Assembly (NCBI GenBank): GCA_029244935.1
Contig: JAQWQF010000028.1
Span: 19,945-83,944 of the forward strand
Length of the DNA stretch: 64,000 nt
Source of the DNA: Methylophilaceae bacterium
GTDB taxonomy: Bacteria > Pseudomonadota > Gammaproteobacteria > Burkholderiales > Methylophilaceae
Direction: 5' to 3'
Positions 35,098 through 43,829 of the stretch are shown in pieces (position 1 is the first letter of the stretch; every line of letters starts with the position of its first letter). The notes beneath the pieces were generated by a model. It saw only the letters and a program-made list of their open reading frames with translations. It was not told the DNA's origin and did no database searches. A program made the translations under genes and the position numbers.

Positions 35098-37031
35098 TGA
35101 AAAATGATCTAATTATCGACCAATTTTTTAGTGGTGACGGAGCCTTACATGAAGTTATTCCTGATTATCGAAAAAGAGCAGAACAGCTAGATATGTCAAA
35201 AGCAGTTAATGCAACGATTCAACAAAAAAATTCATTGATTGTAGAGGCTGGAACGGGGGTGGGAAAAACTTTTTCGTATTTAGTTCCTGCACTAATAAAC
35301 GGAGGAAAAGTTGTAATTTCAACAGCTACTAAGAATCTACAAGACCAACTATTTTTAAAAGATATTCCAACTATAAGGGATGCGTTAAAAATTCCCGTAA
35401 AGATTAATATCCTTAAAGGAAGATCTAATTATATTTGTCAGTTAAGAATGGAAAACTCAATTGTCGAAGGCCAGTTTTTTAATAAAGAGGATGCATCATT
35501 CATTAAAAAAATTAAAATCTTCTCAGATCATTCTAATACGGGTGAGGTATCTGAAATAAATGATATTCCTGAAAATTCTACAATTTGGCCTTCAGTTACC
35601 TCGACGCAAGAAAATTGCTTAGGGCAAAATTGTGAATTTGCTAAATCATGCTTTTTAATTAAAGCCAGAAAAGAGGCGCTTGCTGCAGAGGTTCTAATTG
35701 TTAACCATCATTTATTCTTTGCAGATTTTATTCTAAAGGATGAAGATATCTCAGAGATACTGCCTGCCGCAGATACAGTAATATTTGATGAGGCTCATCA
35801 AATTCCAGATGTTGGCTCAATTTTCTTTGGCGATAATTTTTCAACTATACAAATTTTTAATTTAATTCAAGACATTCAATTATCTTTCAAAAATATTGCT
35901 AAAAATCTAGAAGAATTAGATGTTATCTGCAAAAACATTTTGACATCTATAGTTGAGTTAAGGAATTTTCTTGATTCGCGCAATGATCGAATTTCGTATA
36001 ATAAGGTTCCAAATAAACCGGAATTTACCAATAAATTAGAAGAGGTGATTGATGAAATTGTTAAGTTAAATAACTATATAGATTTACATAAAGATCAAAG
36101 CCCAGAAATGATAAAGTTATCTGAAAGAATTAAATCGTTAGTTAGTATTACCCAAATATGGAAAGCGAATGATAGTAATGACTATGTATATTGGTTAGAT
36201 GTTTTTGCAAAGTCAATTCAGTTTAATATCACTCCTATTAGTATCTCGGATCATTTTAAAAAGCTCCAAGATAAAACTAAGGCTTCATGGATTTTTACTT
36301 CTGCAACATTAGCAGTTAATGAGAGTTTTGAGCATTTTCAAACTATGATGGGGCTTGAGGAAGCTTCAACATTGCAGCTTAAAAGTCCATTCAATTACAA
36401 TGAAAACGCTTGCCTCTATGTTCCGATGGGTATGCCAGAGCCAAATACAGAGATGTTTAACCTAGCCCTAATTAAAAAAGTTTCCCCTTTAATTCTTGCA
36501 GCGAAAGGAAGAACATTTATTCTCTCAACAAGCATTAAGTCAATGAATGAAATAACATCTTTTCTTAAAGATGAATTCGAGAAAAAAAATATTAAATTTC
36601 CAATATTAACTCAGGGAGCTGCTCCAAAGAACATGTTACTAGATCAATTTAAGTTACATGGTAATGCAATATTAGTGGGGTCATTAAGTTTTTGGGAGGG
36701 AATTGATGTACGTGGATCAGCATTGTCATTAGTTATTATTGATAAGCTCCCATTTCAGTCTCCCGGTGACCCTGTCTTCGAATCAAAAATTAATATGCTA
36801 AAGGCTAAAGGGGGTAATCCATTTATGAGTTTACAATTGCCTCAGGCAATTATTAGCCTAAAACAGGGAGCTGGACGATTGATCAGAGATGAGTTTGATA
36901 AAGGGGTGCTGATGATTTGTGATATGAGGATTATAAATAAGCCTTATGGAAAGAAAATATGGAGGAGTCTACCAGCCTTTAAAAGGACTCGTGATGAGAA
37001 TGAGGCGATTGATTTTTTAAAAAGATTATAA
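35097..37031 (+). CDS. dinG: ATP-dependent DNA helicase, DinG/YoaA family
   Basis: IVEAGTGVGKTFSYLVPAL, FDEAHQ, FTSATL, SFWEGIDVRGSALSLVIIDKLPF, QGAGRLIRDE; Cys cluster CLGQNCEFAKSCF. Confidence 0.9.
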   Translation: MKNDLIIDQFFSGDGALHEVIPDYRKRAEQLDMSKAVNATIQQKNSLIVEAGTGVGKTFSYLVPALINGGKVVISTATKNLQDQLFLKDIPTIRDALKIPVKINILKGRSNYICQLRMENSIVEGQFFNKEDASFIKKIKIFSDHSNTGEVSEINDIPENSTIWPSVTSTQENCLGQNCEFAKSCFLIKARKEALAAEVLIVNHHLFFADFILKDEDISEILPAADTVIFDEAHQIPDVGSIFFGDNFSTIQIFNLIQDIQLSFKNIAKNLEELDVICKNILTSIVELRNFLDSRNDRISYNKVPNKPEFTNKLEEVIDEIVKLNNYIDLHKDQSPEMIKLSERIKSLVSITQIWKANDSNDYVYWLDVFAKSIQFNITPISISDHFKKLQDKTKASWIFTSATLAVNESFEHFQTMMGLEEASTLQLKSPFNYNENACLYVPMGMPEPNTEMFNLALIKKVSPLILAAKGRTFILSTSIKSMNEITSFLKDEFEKKNIKFPILTQGAAPKNMLLDQFKLHGNAILVGSLSFWEGIDVRGSALSLVIIDKLPFQSPGDPVFESKINMLKAKGGNPFMSLQLPQAIISLKQGAGRLIRDEFDKGVLMICDMRIINKPYGKKIWRSLPAFKRTRDENEAIDFLKRL

Positions 37032-37038
37032 TACACAG

Positions 37039-37710
37039 ATGCAAATATTATCCATAGATACATCAGGGCAAATATTTTCGATTGCGATTCTTAAGCAAGA
37101 CGCAATTGAGTTGTTGGAGTATCCTGCAAGTAAAATGAATTCGGAAAAAATTCTTCCTGAAATACGAGCTATGATGTCTAGATTATCTATTAATTTTTCT
37201 GATATAGATGGAATAGCATTTGGGGCAGGACCAGGTTCTTTTACTGGTGTTCGAATAGCATCCGGTATTGCATATGGCATTGCTTATAGCCTAAAAATTC
37301 CAATTGTAGGAGTTAATAATCTTGAAGCTTTAGCTACAGTCCTTAAAAATAAATACTGTATTTCTTGTATAGATGCAAGAATGAAACAAGTTTATCTTGG
37401 GGTATACCAATTAAATAATAGATGTATAACTTCAATTAGCCCGCCGGGTCTATATGATCCAGACGCACTCCCAGATATCAATATTCCAGAAGCAACAATT
37501 ATTGGTTCAGGAGTAGCTGTCTATAAAAATCAATTAGCTAAAAAATACAAGCATATAAATCTTAATTTTATCAATAAAGAATATCCACTGGCTGGTGTTA
37601 TTGCTAAGTTAGCTTTACCTAGAATGAATAAAAGCTTTGATTTAAGTCAGGCTCAGCCAATTTATATTAGAAATAAGGTTGCTCAAACAATCCTTGAGCG
37701 AAACACATAA
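37039..37710 (+). CDS. tsaB: tRNA threonylcarbamoyladenosine biosynthesis protein TsaB
   Basis: MQILSIDTSGQIFSIAI, GIAFGAGPGSFTGVRIASGIAYGIA, IDARMKQVYLGVY. Confidence 0.95.
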   Translation: MQILSIDTSGQIFSIAILKQDAIELLEYPASKMNSEKILPEIRAMMSRLSINFSDIDGIAFGAGPGSFTGVRIASGIAYGIAYSLKIPIVGVNNLEALATVLKNKYCISCIDARMKQVYLGVYQLNNRCITSISPPGLYDPDALPDINIPEATIIGSGVAVYKNQLAKKYKHINLNFINKEYPLAGVIAKLALPRMNKSFDLSQAQPIYIRNKVAQTILERNT

Positions 37711-37733
37711 ATATTTCCAAAGCGAAGTCCTTG

Positions 37734-38192
37734 ATTATGGATTATTCGAATATTAAATGTTACGACGCCAGGATAAGTGATCTAAAAGAGATAGTTTTAA
37801 TTGAAAATAATTCACACTTTTCACCGTGGTCTAAAAAAAGTTTTGAAAAGGCTATTAAAGCAAAAAATATTTTTAAAGTTTTTTTAGAAAAAGAAAGGAT
37901 AATTGGTTATTACATTGCCTTAATTGCACAAGATCAATGTGAGCTATTTAATATAACTGTTAAAAAGAATAATCAAAATTTAGGAGTAGGAAATTTTATT
38001 CTTAAACACTTAATTTCTTTTTGTAAGAGTCATAAAGTTGTTAATATGTTTCTTGAAGTAAGAGCATCAAATTTCACTGCAATAAAGCTTTACGAAAAGA
38101 ATGGTTTTAATGAGCTAGGTATTAGAGATAATTACTATAAAACCTTACATGGAAGAGAGGATGGTTTATTAATGGGGTGTACGTTTGACTGA
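37734..38192 (+). CDS. rimI: Ribosomal protein S18-alanine N-acetyltransferase
   Basis: GNAT fold; VKKNNQNLGVGNFILKHLI, LEVRASNFTAIKLYEKNGFNELGIRDNYY; next to tsaB. Confidence 0.9.
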   Translation: MMDYSNIKCYDARISDLKEIVLIENNSHFSPWSKKSFEKAIKAKNIFKVFLEKERIIGYYIALIAQDQCELFNITVKKNNQNLGVGNFILKHLISFCKSHKVVNMFLEVRASNFTAIKLYEKNGFNELGIRDNYYKTLHGREDGLLMGCTFD

Positions 38193-38655
38193 TAGATTAG
38201 AAAATTCCTTGGTTTTAAAAGAGTTAGGATTCAATTCCATATGGCTTTTAAAAAAATCTAAAGAAGAGAAATATATATACTTTGCGTATACTTTAAATTT
38301 GAATGACTGCATTATTTTGTTTGTTGCTAACGCAAATATTAATTCGAAGGTTGAAGGGGAGTCCTTATTTAAGAATATTGCATTATATCTTCAAACCCAA
38401 TCAACGAGTCAATCATTAGAGCTCTCATTAAGTCTTGACGACATTAAAATTAAAGAGATTATTGAGTCATCTAAATGTGAACATCTTTTTTTACTTTCTA
38501 ATAAGTTAGATTTTTTAGGGGAAGAATACCAATTAGCAAATGAAAATAAAGTATCCTTATCAGTATCGCTTAGTAAAATGATTGAAAATCCTGAGTCAAA
38601 ACAAGAGTTATGGCATGATATTCAGAAGTTATTAAATAGAGTTAATGGAAAATAA
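38185..38655 (+). CDS. Putative DNA polymerase III psi subunit (HolD-like), divergent
   Basis: Directly downstream of rimI (the genes are also neighbours in E. coli); N-terminal LKELGFNSIWLL and C-terminal LSKMIENPESKQELWHDIQKL resemble E. coli HolD LQQLGITQWSL and LTDLRANPTARAALWQQI. Confidence 0.4.
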   Translation: MTDRLENSLVLKELGFNSIWLLKKSKEEKYIYFAYTLNLNDCIILFVANANINSKVEGESLFKNIALYLQTQSTSQSLELSLSLDDIKIKEIIESSKCEHLFLLSNKLDFLGEEYQLANENKVSLSVSLSKMIENPESKQELWHDIQKLLNRVNGK

Positions 38656-38665
38656 ATAATTTAAT

Positions 38666-39895
38666 ATGAAAGCATCTAATTTTTACATTTCAACCCTTAA
38701 AGAGGCCCCTGCTGAGGCAGAGCTAATTAGTCATCAATTAATGATTAGAGCTGGTCTTGTTAAAAGACTAGGCTCAGGACTCTATAGCTGGATGCCGATG
38801 GGATTGAGGGTGCTTAAAAAGATAGAATTAATTATTCGTGAAGAGATGAATAAAGTAGGTGCTATTGAATTATTAATGCCAGCAATTCAACCATCTGAAT
38901 TATGGAAAGAGACTGAGCGGTGGGATGTCTTTGGCCCACAGATGTTAAAAATTAATGATAGGCATGATCGATCTTTTTGTTTTGGACCTACTCATGAAGA
39001 GGTAATCACTGATATTGTTCGAAATGAAATCAATAGCTATAAACAACTTCCAATTAATTTTTACCAGATACAAACAAAATTTCGAGATGAGATTCGTCCA
39101 AGGTTTGGTGTAATGAGAGCTAGAGAGTTTTTGATGAAGGACTCATATTCTTTTCATTCAGATATTTCATCTCTAAAAGATACCTATGAAAAAATGTACA
39201 AAACCTATACGACAATTTTTGAAAGAATTGGATTAAAATTTAGAGCAGTTCAGGCAGATAACGGAGCAATTGGAGGCGATGGGTCTCATGAATTTCATGT
39301 TCTAGCAGATTCGGGGGAGGATGAAATTGTTTATGATGAGGAAAGTGAATTTGCAGCAAATATTGAGGTTGCAAAGAACCACCCAGATAAAAGTAAATTT
39401 AAGACATGCCGAGGAATTGAGATTGGGCATATATTTCAGCTTGGGAAAAAATATTCTGAGGCAATGAAAGCAGAATTTCTTGATGAGCAAGGCCAATCTA
39501 AACCTATGCTGATGGGCTGTTATGGTATTGGAGTTTCAAGAATAGTTGCTGCAGCAATTGAACAGAAAAATGATGAAAAGGGGATTATTTTTCCTTCATC
39601 AATTGCCCCTTTTAGAATTGTACTGACACCTATTGGTTATGATAAGAGTGACTCGGTTAATAAAGCAACAAATGATATTTACATTCATTTGATTGAGAGT
39701 GGATTCGATGTTTTGCTTGATGATCGAGGATTGCGACCAGGAGTAATGTTTAGTGAATCAGAATTACTAGGAATTCCTCATAGAATAACTGTTAGTGAAA
39801 AGACGCTAGCAGAAGAGAAGCTAGAATATAAGCACAGATCTAGTGCTGAATCTGAGTATCTCTCTTTAAATTCAATTATTAATAAATTAAAATAA
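38666..39895 (+). CDS. proS: Proline-tRNA ligase lacking the INS editing domain
   Basis: [80 protein letters not shown]; only 409 aa. Confidence 0.95.
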   Translation: MKASNFYISTLKEAPAEAELISHQLMIRAGLVKRLGSGLYSWMPMGLRVLKKIELIIREEMNKVGAIELLMPAIQPSELWKETERWDVFGPQMLKINDRHDRSFCFGPTHEEVITDIVRNEINSYKQLPINFYQIQTKFRDEIRPRFGVMRAREFLMKDSYSFHSDISSLKDTYEKMYKTYTTIFERIGLKFRAVQADNGAIGGDGSHEFHVLADSGEDEIVYDEESEFAANIEVAKNHPDKSKFKTCRGIEIGHIFQLGKKYSEAMKAEFLDEQGQSKPMLMGCYGIGVSRIVAAAIEQKNDEKGIIFPSSIAPFRIVLTPIGYDKSDSVNKATNDIYIHLIESGFDVLLDDRGLRPGVMFSESELLGIPHRITVSEKTLAEEKLEYKHRSSAESEYLSLNSIINKLK

Positions 39896-39897
39896 TG

Positions 39898-40773
39898 CTA
39901 GCTTAAAACTTTGAAAGCGTAGTAGGTTCCATATTCACCTTCAGAATCAATATACAAGAAATAATAACCATTAAGAGTGTAACCTAATCCATTAAAGTGA
40001 TTCTTTGATCTTATTTTTAAATTACCAGGCAATTTACTTTGTCCTTTATAATTTCCTTTCACGTCATAGATTAAGAATCGCTTATGATCAACATCCAATA
40101 AAATAAATTCTTCTTCTGCAATACCTGTAAAAGCTATAAAGCTGTCTGCAACATCATGGTGCTCTACTTTTGGTGTTTTAAAATCTAATTTAATATCATT
40201 TAGTAACTGGTAATTTTCTGCACTAATAGCAAAAACAGAGTTTGTTCTTTCTTGTTTTGCATAATAAATATTATTTTTAGGGTCATACGAGGGCATTGTT
40301 GAAGCACTTCCAAATGCAGGAGAAGAATTTGCAATAGTATCTGATTTCCCTGTTAATAATCCTTCCTCATCTAATGATAGAGAAAAAATTCCTGTCATAG
40401 GTGCAAATCCTGCTGCGCTAGATATATTATAAGTAATAGTTTCCAGCATTGATGACCTTTCGTTGAAGTAGATAGAGCGGTTATCAAACCCTGCGCGCGT
40501 TGATTCTATATATTTACCGTTTTCATCAAAGGTATGTATTAATGATTTTGAAATAGGAGCCTCATAAGCGGACCCCATTGGTGCTAATCCACCATCTGCA
40601 ACGTAATATTTTTTTTCAACAGGAATATATGCGACAGTTTGCGGCATTGAAGTTGGTGGTTTTACTAATTTAATTTTGAATGCAAGTTCTGCATCTTCAA
40701 TAATCTTAGCATTTAAGGAGTAATTGAATAATAAGGCTGGTATGAGCCCGTAAATAATTTTTCTTATTGTCAT
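39898..40773 (-). CDS. Hypothetical secreted protein, possible beta-propeller
   Basis: Signal peptide-like N-terminus; repeated beta-rich segments (KYYVADGGLAP, NNIYYAKQERTNSVFAISAENY, EFILLDVDHKRFLIYDVKGNY). Confidence 0.6.
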   Translation of the reverse strand: MTIRKIIYGLIPALLFNYSLNAKIIEDAELAFKIKLVKPPTSMPQTVAYIPVEKKYYVADGGLAPMGSAYEAPISKSLIHTFDENGKYIESTRAGFDNRSIYFNERSSMLETITYNISSAAGFAPMTGIFSLSLDEEGLLTGKSDTIANSSPAFGSASTMPSYDPKNNIYYAKQERTNSVFAISAENYQLLNDIKLDFKTPKVEHHDVADSFIAFTGIAEEEFILLDVDHKRFLIYDVKGNYKGQSKLPGNLKIRSKNHFNGLGYTLNGYYFLYIDSEGEYGTYYAFKVLS

Positions 40774-40817
40774 ATGATTAATTCTTTAATTAAATTGATT
40801 GTATTCGATGGACAATC

Positions 40818-41846
40818 TTATTCTATTTTTTGTTCAATAAACATGGCATCACCATAACTAAAAAAACGATACCTGCTTAATATAGCATGTTGGTAGATTT
40901 CTTTTGTGAATTCATAGCCTGAAAATGCAGACACTAACATCAGAAGAGTGCTCTTTGGTAAATGAAAGTTAGTAAATAACGCGTCTACAACATTAAATTT
41001 GTAACCTGGCTTAATAAAAATTTTGGTTTCTTGTTTGCCTGTTTGTATAGTATTTAAATTAAATGCACTTTCTAGAGCTCTTAAAACAGTAGTCCCAATG
41101 GCAATAACTCGACCTCCCTTTTTTTTTGTCATTTCAATAAGATCTCTAGTGTTCTCATCAATTGAGTAGAACTCTTTATGCATTATATGATTATCTATAT
41201 TATCAACCTTTACTGGCTGAAAAGTACCAGACCCTACATGGAGGGTTATAAATGTAAAATTTATATTTTTAATTTTTAATTTATCCATATCCTCCATTGA
41301 AAAATGTAATCCTGCAGTTGGTGCAGCAACAGCACCTAATTCTTTAGCATATATTGTTTGATAACGATCCTCGTCACTAAGCTTATCTTCTCTATCAATA
41401 TAGGGAGGGAGAGGAACGTGCCCAAGACTTTCTAAAACCTCGTAAAAAGACCCATTATTTAATTTTATTTTGTATAGATTATCTTCACGACCATAAATAT
41501 TGACATTATGCTTATCTGATAATTGAATAGTATTTTTTTCTGAAATCTTTTTTGAGGAACGAATCATAGCTAATGCATTTTTAGCATCAATAATTCGTTC
41601 TACTAGAATCTCAATTTTACCCCCCGTTTCTTTCTTACCAAATAATCTTGCCTTTAACACTTTTGTATCATTAAACACAACAAGGTCTTCAGTATTGATT
41701 AGGTCAAATAAATTTACGAATTGAGCGTCATATATTTTCTTCAATAAAGGATTTGCAATTAATAACTTACTTTTCCCTCTTTTTTCTGTAGGAAACTGCG
41801 CAATTAACTCAGCGGGTAATTCATAATTAAAATCATCAATTCTCAT
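40818..41846 (-). CDS. queA: S-adenosylmethionine:tRNA ribosyltransferase-isomerase
   Basis: MRIDDFNYELPAELIAQFP, VFNDTKVLKARL, GAVAAPTAGLHFS, LHVGSGTFQPVK, TNFHLPKSTLLMLVSAF. Confidence 0.97.
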   Translation of the reverse strand: MRIDDFNYELPAELIAQFPTEKRGKSKLLIANPLLKKIYDAQFVNLFDLINTEDLVVFNDTKVLKARLFGKKETGGKIEILVERIIDAKNALAMIRSSKKISEKNTIQLSDKHNVNIYGREDNLYKIKLNNGSFYEVLESLGHVPLPPYIDREDKLSDEDRYQTIYAKELGAVAAPTAGLHFSMEDMDKLKIKNINFTFITLHVGSGTFQPVKVDNIDNHIMHKEFYSIDENTRDLIEMTKKKGGRVIAIGTTVLRALESAFNLNTIQTGKQETKIFIKPGYKFNVVDALFTNFHLPKSTLLMLVSAFSGYEFTKEIYQHAILSRYRFFSYGDAMFIEQKIE

Positions 41847-41882
41847 TCTGTCCTTTGATTGCTATAATGTCGGCTCTTAAAA

Positions 41883-41969
41883 GCCGGGATGGCGGAACTG
41901 GTAGACGCACGGGATTCAAAATCCCGCGCTGGTAACAGCGTGCGAGTTCGATTCTCGCTCCCGGCACCA
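41883..41969 (+). tRNA. tRNA-Leu (anticodon CAA), CCA encoded
   Basis: Acceptor gccggga/tcccggc, anticodon stem cggga-ttCAAaa-tcccg, long variable arm cgctggtaacagcg, T-arm gcgagttcgattctcgc, terminal ACCA. Confidence 0.96.
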
Positions 41970-41994
41970 TTTATATTTAATAGCGCGATTATAT

Positions 41995-42459
41995 ATGATT
42001 GAACATAAACTCATAGACAAAGAGTTACATCAAATTATAGTTAGGCCAAATCCTTCAATGCCATGGCCTCAATTAAAAAAGATATACTCAATATTTGCTT
42101 GTTTCATTTTAATTATTGCAATCATCCTCAGCACTATTAATTTATATTTGGCAATTCCATTTTATGGCGTCGAAGTTATTTTTTTAGGATATGCTCTTTA
42201 TATAAGCTCCCTAAGAAGTACTTATTATGAAGAAGTTAAAATCAGTCGATTTGATATTGAAGTTTCATTTGTTAAACGTAAGGAAAAATTAAAATTCAAA
42301 TATGTAAGGCAGTGGACAAATTTTCAATACACAAGTCAAACTAGAACGCAACCATCTACAATCTCTATTGGCTCAGAAAATAAAAAAATTTATATAGGTC
42401 AAAAGGTTAACGAAAGTGATAGAAAAAAATTAGCAAAATTATTTAAAACTATCTCTTAA
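41995..42459 (+). CDS. DUF2244 domain-containing membrane protein
   Basis: RPNPSMPWPQLKKIYSIFACF, two TM helices, LYISSLRSTYYEEVKI; upstream of the cytochrome oxidase operon. Confidence 0.8.
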   Translation: MIEHKLIDKELHQIIVRPNPSMPWPQLKKIYSIFACFILIIAIILSTINLYLAIPFYGVEVIFLGYALYISSLRSTYYEEVKISRFDIEVSFVKRKEKLKFKYVRQWTNFQYTSQTRTQPSTISIGSENKKIYIGQKVNESDRKKLAKLFKTIS

Positions 42460-42486
42460 AACACTTGTCCACTTGTTACAAAGTTG

Positions 42487-42503
42487 TTACATTAGCAATG
42501 TAA
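42487..42503. promoter_or_regulatory. Inverted repeat in the coxB upstream region
   Basis: TTACATT-agc-AATGTAA, 7-bp perfect arms, about 70 bp before the coxB ATG. Confidence 0.4.
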
Positions 42504-42573
42504 AGAAATTGAATTTTTTTGATCCAGCTGTTAAAATCCTAAAAAAATTTTTTCATAGCACAATACAAATTTA

Positions 42574-43800
42574 ATGAAAGGTAACTCAAAATTGAAATCA
42601 AGTTTCCACAAAATTATATTAGCACTGCTTCTTACTCCATTCTCTGCAATAGCAGAGTGGGGATTAAATATGACGCAGGGAGTTACACCAATCAGCCAAG
42701 AAATTTACAACATGCATATGGTTACATTATGGGTTGTAACTGTTATTGGTATAGTAGTTTTTTCAATAATGTTTTGGTCAATTTTTCATCATAGAAAATC
42801 AAAAGGCGCAAAAGCAGCAAAATTTTCTCACAGCACCACGGTTGAAATTATTTGGACGATTATTCCACTGGCAATTATTATTGCCCTAGCAATTCCTGCT
42901 ACAAAACTGTTAATAAAAATGGATGATACATCTGAGGCTAAAATAACTGTAAAGGCAACTGGAATTCAGTGGAAATGGAAGTATGACTATCTTGACGAAG
43001 ACTTAACTATATACAGTTCACTTGACGAAAAGAGTGCTGAAGTCAGTCAGCGAAATTCTGGGATAGATCCTATGCAGTCAGTAAACTACTTACGTGATGT
43101 TGATGAGCCTATTGTGTTACCAATAAATACTAAAATTCGAATTCTGACTACAGCTGCTGATGTAATTCATGCTTGGTGGGTCCCAGATCTTGGGTGGAAA
43201 AGAGATGCCATTCCTGGTTTTATTAATGACAACTGGGCGATAATTGAGAAAGCTGGAGTTTACCGAGGCCAATGTGCCGAGATTTGTGGGTCAGGACATG
43301 GTTATATGCCTATTGTAGTTAAAGCAGTAACGATGGATGAATATACTGCATGGGTAAGTGAGAAGAAAATAGAGCAAGAAGCGAAAAATAATACAAAGGA
43401 CATGGTCTTGACAATGGAAGAGCATATGACAAAAGGTGAGAGTGTATATAAAGCTCAATGCATAGCCTGTCACCAGGCAAATGGAGAAGGTGTAAAGGGA
43501 GTTTTCCCTTCCATCGCTGGTAGCTCTGTGGCTATTGAGGCAGATAATAGACTTAGACACATTCAACAGATAATTTATGGAAAAGGGTTGATGCCCGCTT
43601 TTGGCGAACAATTATCTGATGTTGATATTGCATCAGTTGTAACTTTTACAAGAAACTCTTGGGGAAATAATACTGGAGATATTGTTCAAGCTAAAGAAGT
43701 GTCTGAGGCAAGAAGTAAACCAAATGTTATTACTGCTGGCGATAGTAAAAAAGAAAAAATTGCTAAAAGTAAAATCGACGAACTTGCACGGGCTAGATAA
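42574..43800 (+). CDS. coxB: Cytochrome c oxidase subunit II with C-terminal cytochrome c domain
   Basis: IQWKWKYDY, HAWWVPDLGWKRDAIPGF, YRGQCAEICGSGHGYMPIVV (CuA); fused CIACHQ haem motif. Confidence 0.97.
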   Translation: MKGNSKLKSSFHKIILALLLTPFSAIAEWGLNMTQGVTPISQEIYNMHMVTLWVVTVIGIVVFSIMFWSIFHHRKSKGAKAAKFSHSTTVEIIWTIIPLAIIIALAIPATKLLIKMDDTSEAKITVKATGIQWKWKYDYLDEDLTIYSSLDEKSAEVSQRNSGIDPMQSVNYLRDVDEPIVLPINTKIRILTTAADVIHAWWVPDLGWKRDAIPGFINDNWAIIEKAGVYRGQCAEICGSGHGYMPIVVKAVTMDEYTAWVSEKKIEQEAKNNTKDMVLTMEEHMTKGESVYKAQCIACHQANGEGVKGVFPSIAGSSVAIEADNRLRHIQQIIYGKGLMPAFGEQLSDVDIASVVTFTRNSWGNNTGDIVQAKEVSEARSKPNVITAGDSKKEKIAKSKIDELARAR

Positions 43801-43829
43801 AATATTAATTTAATTTTGGGAATAAAATT

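Noticed and set aside
42530-42570. aaaaaaatttttt palindromic tract before coxB
   Set aside because: Low-complexity A/T run expected by chance in this AT-rich sequence.
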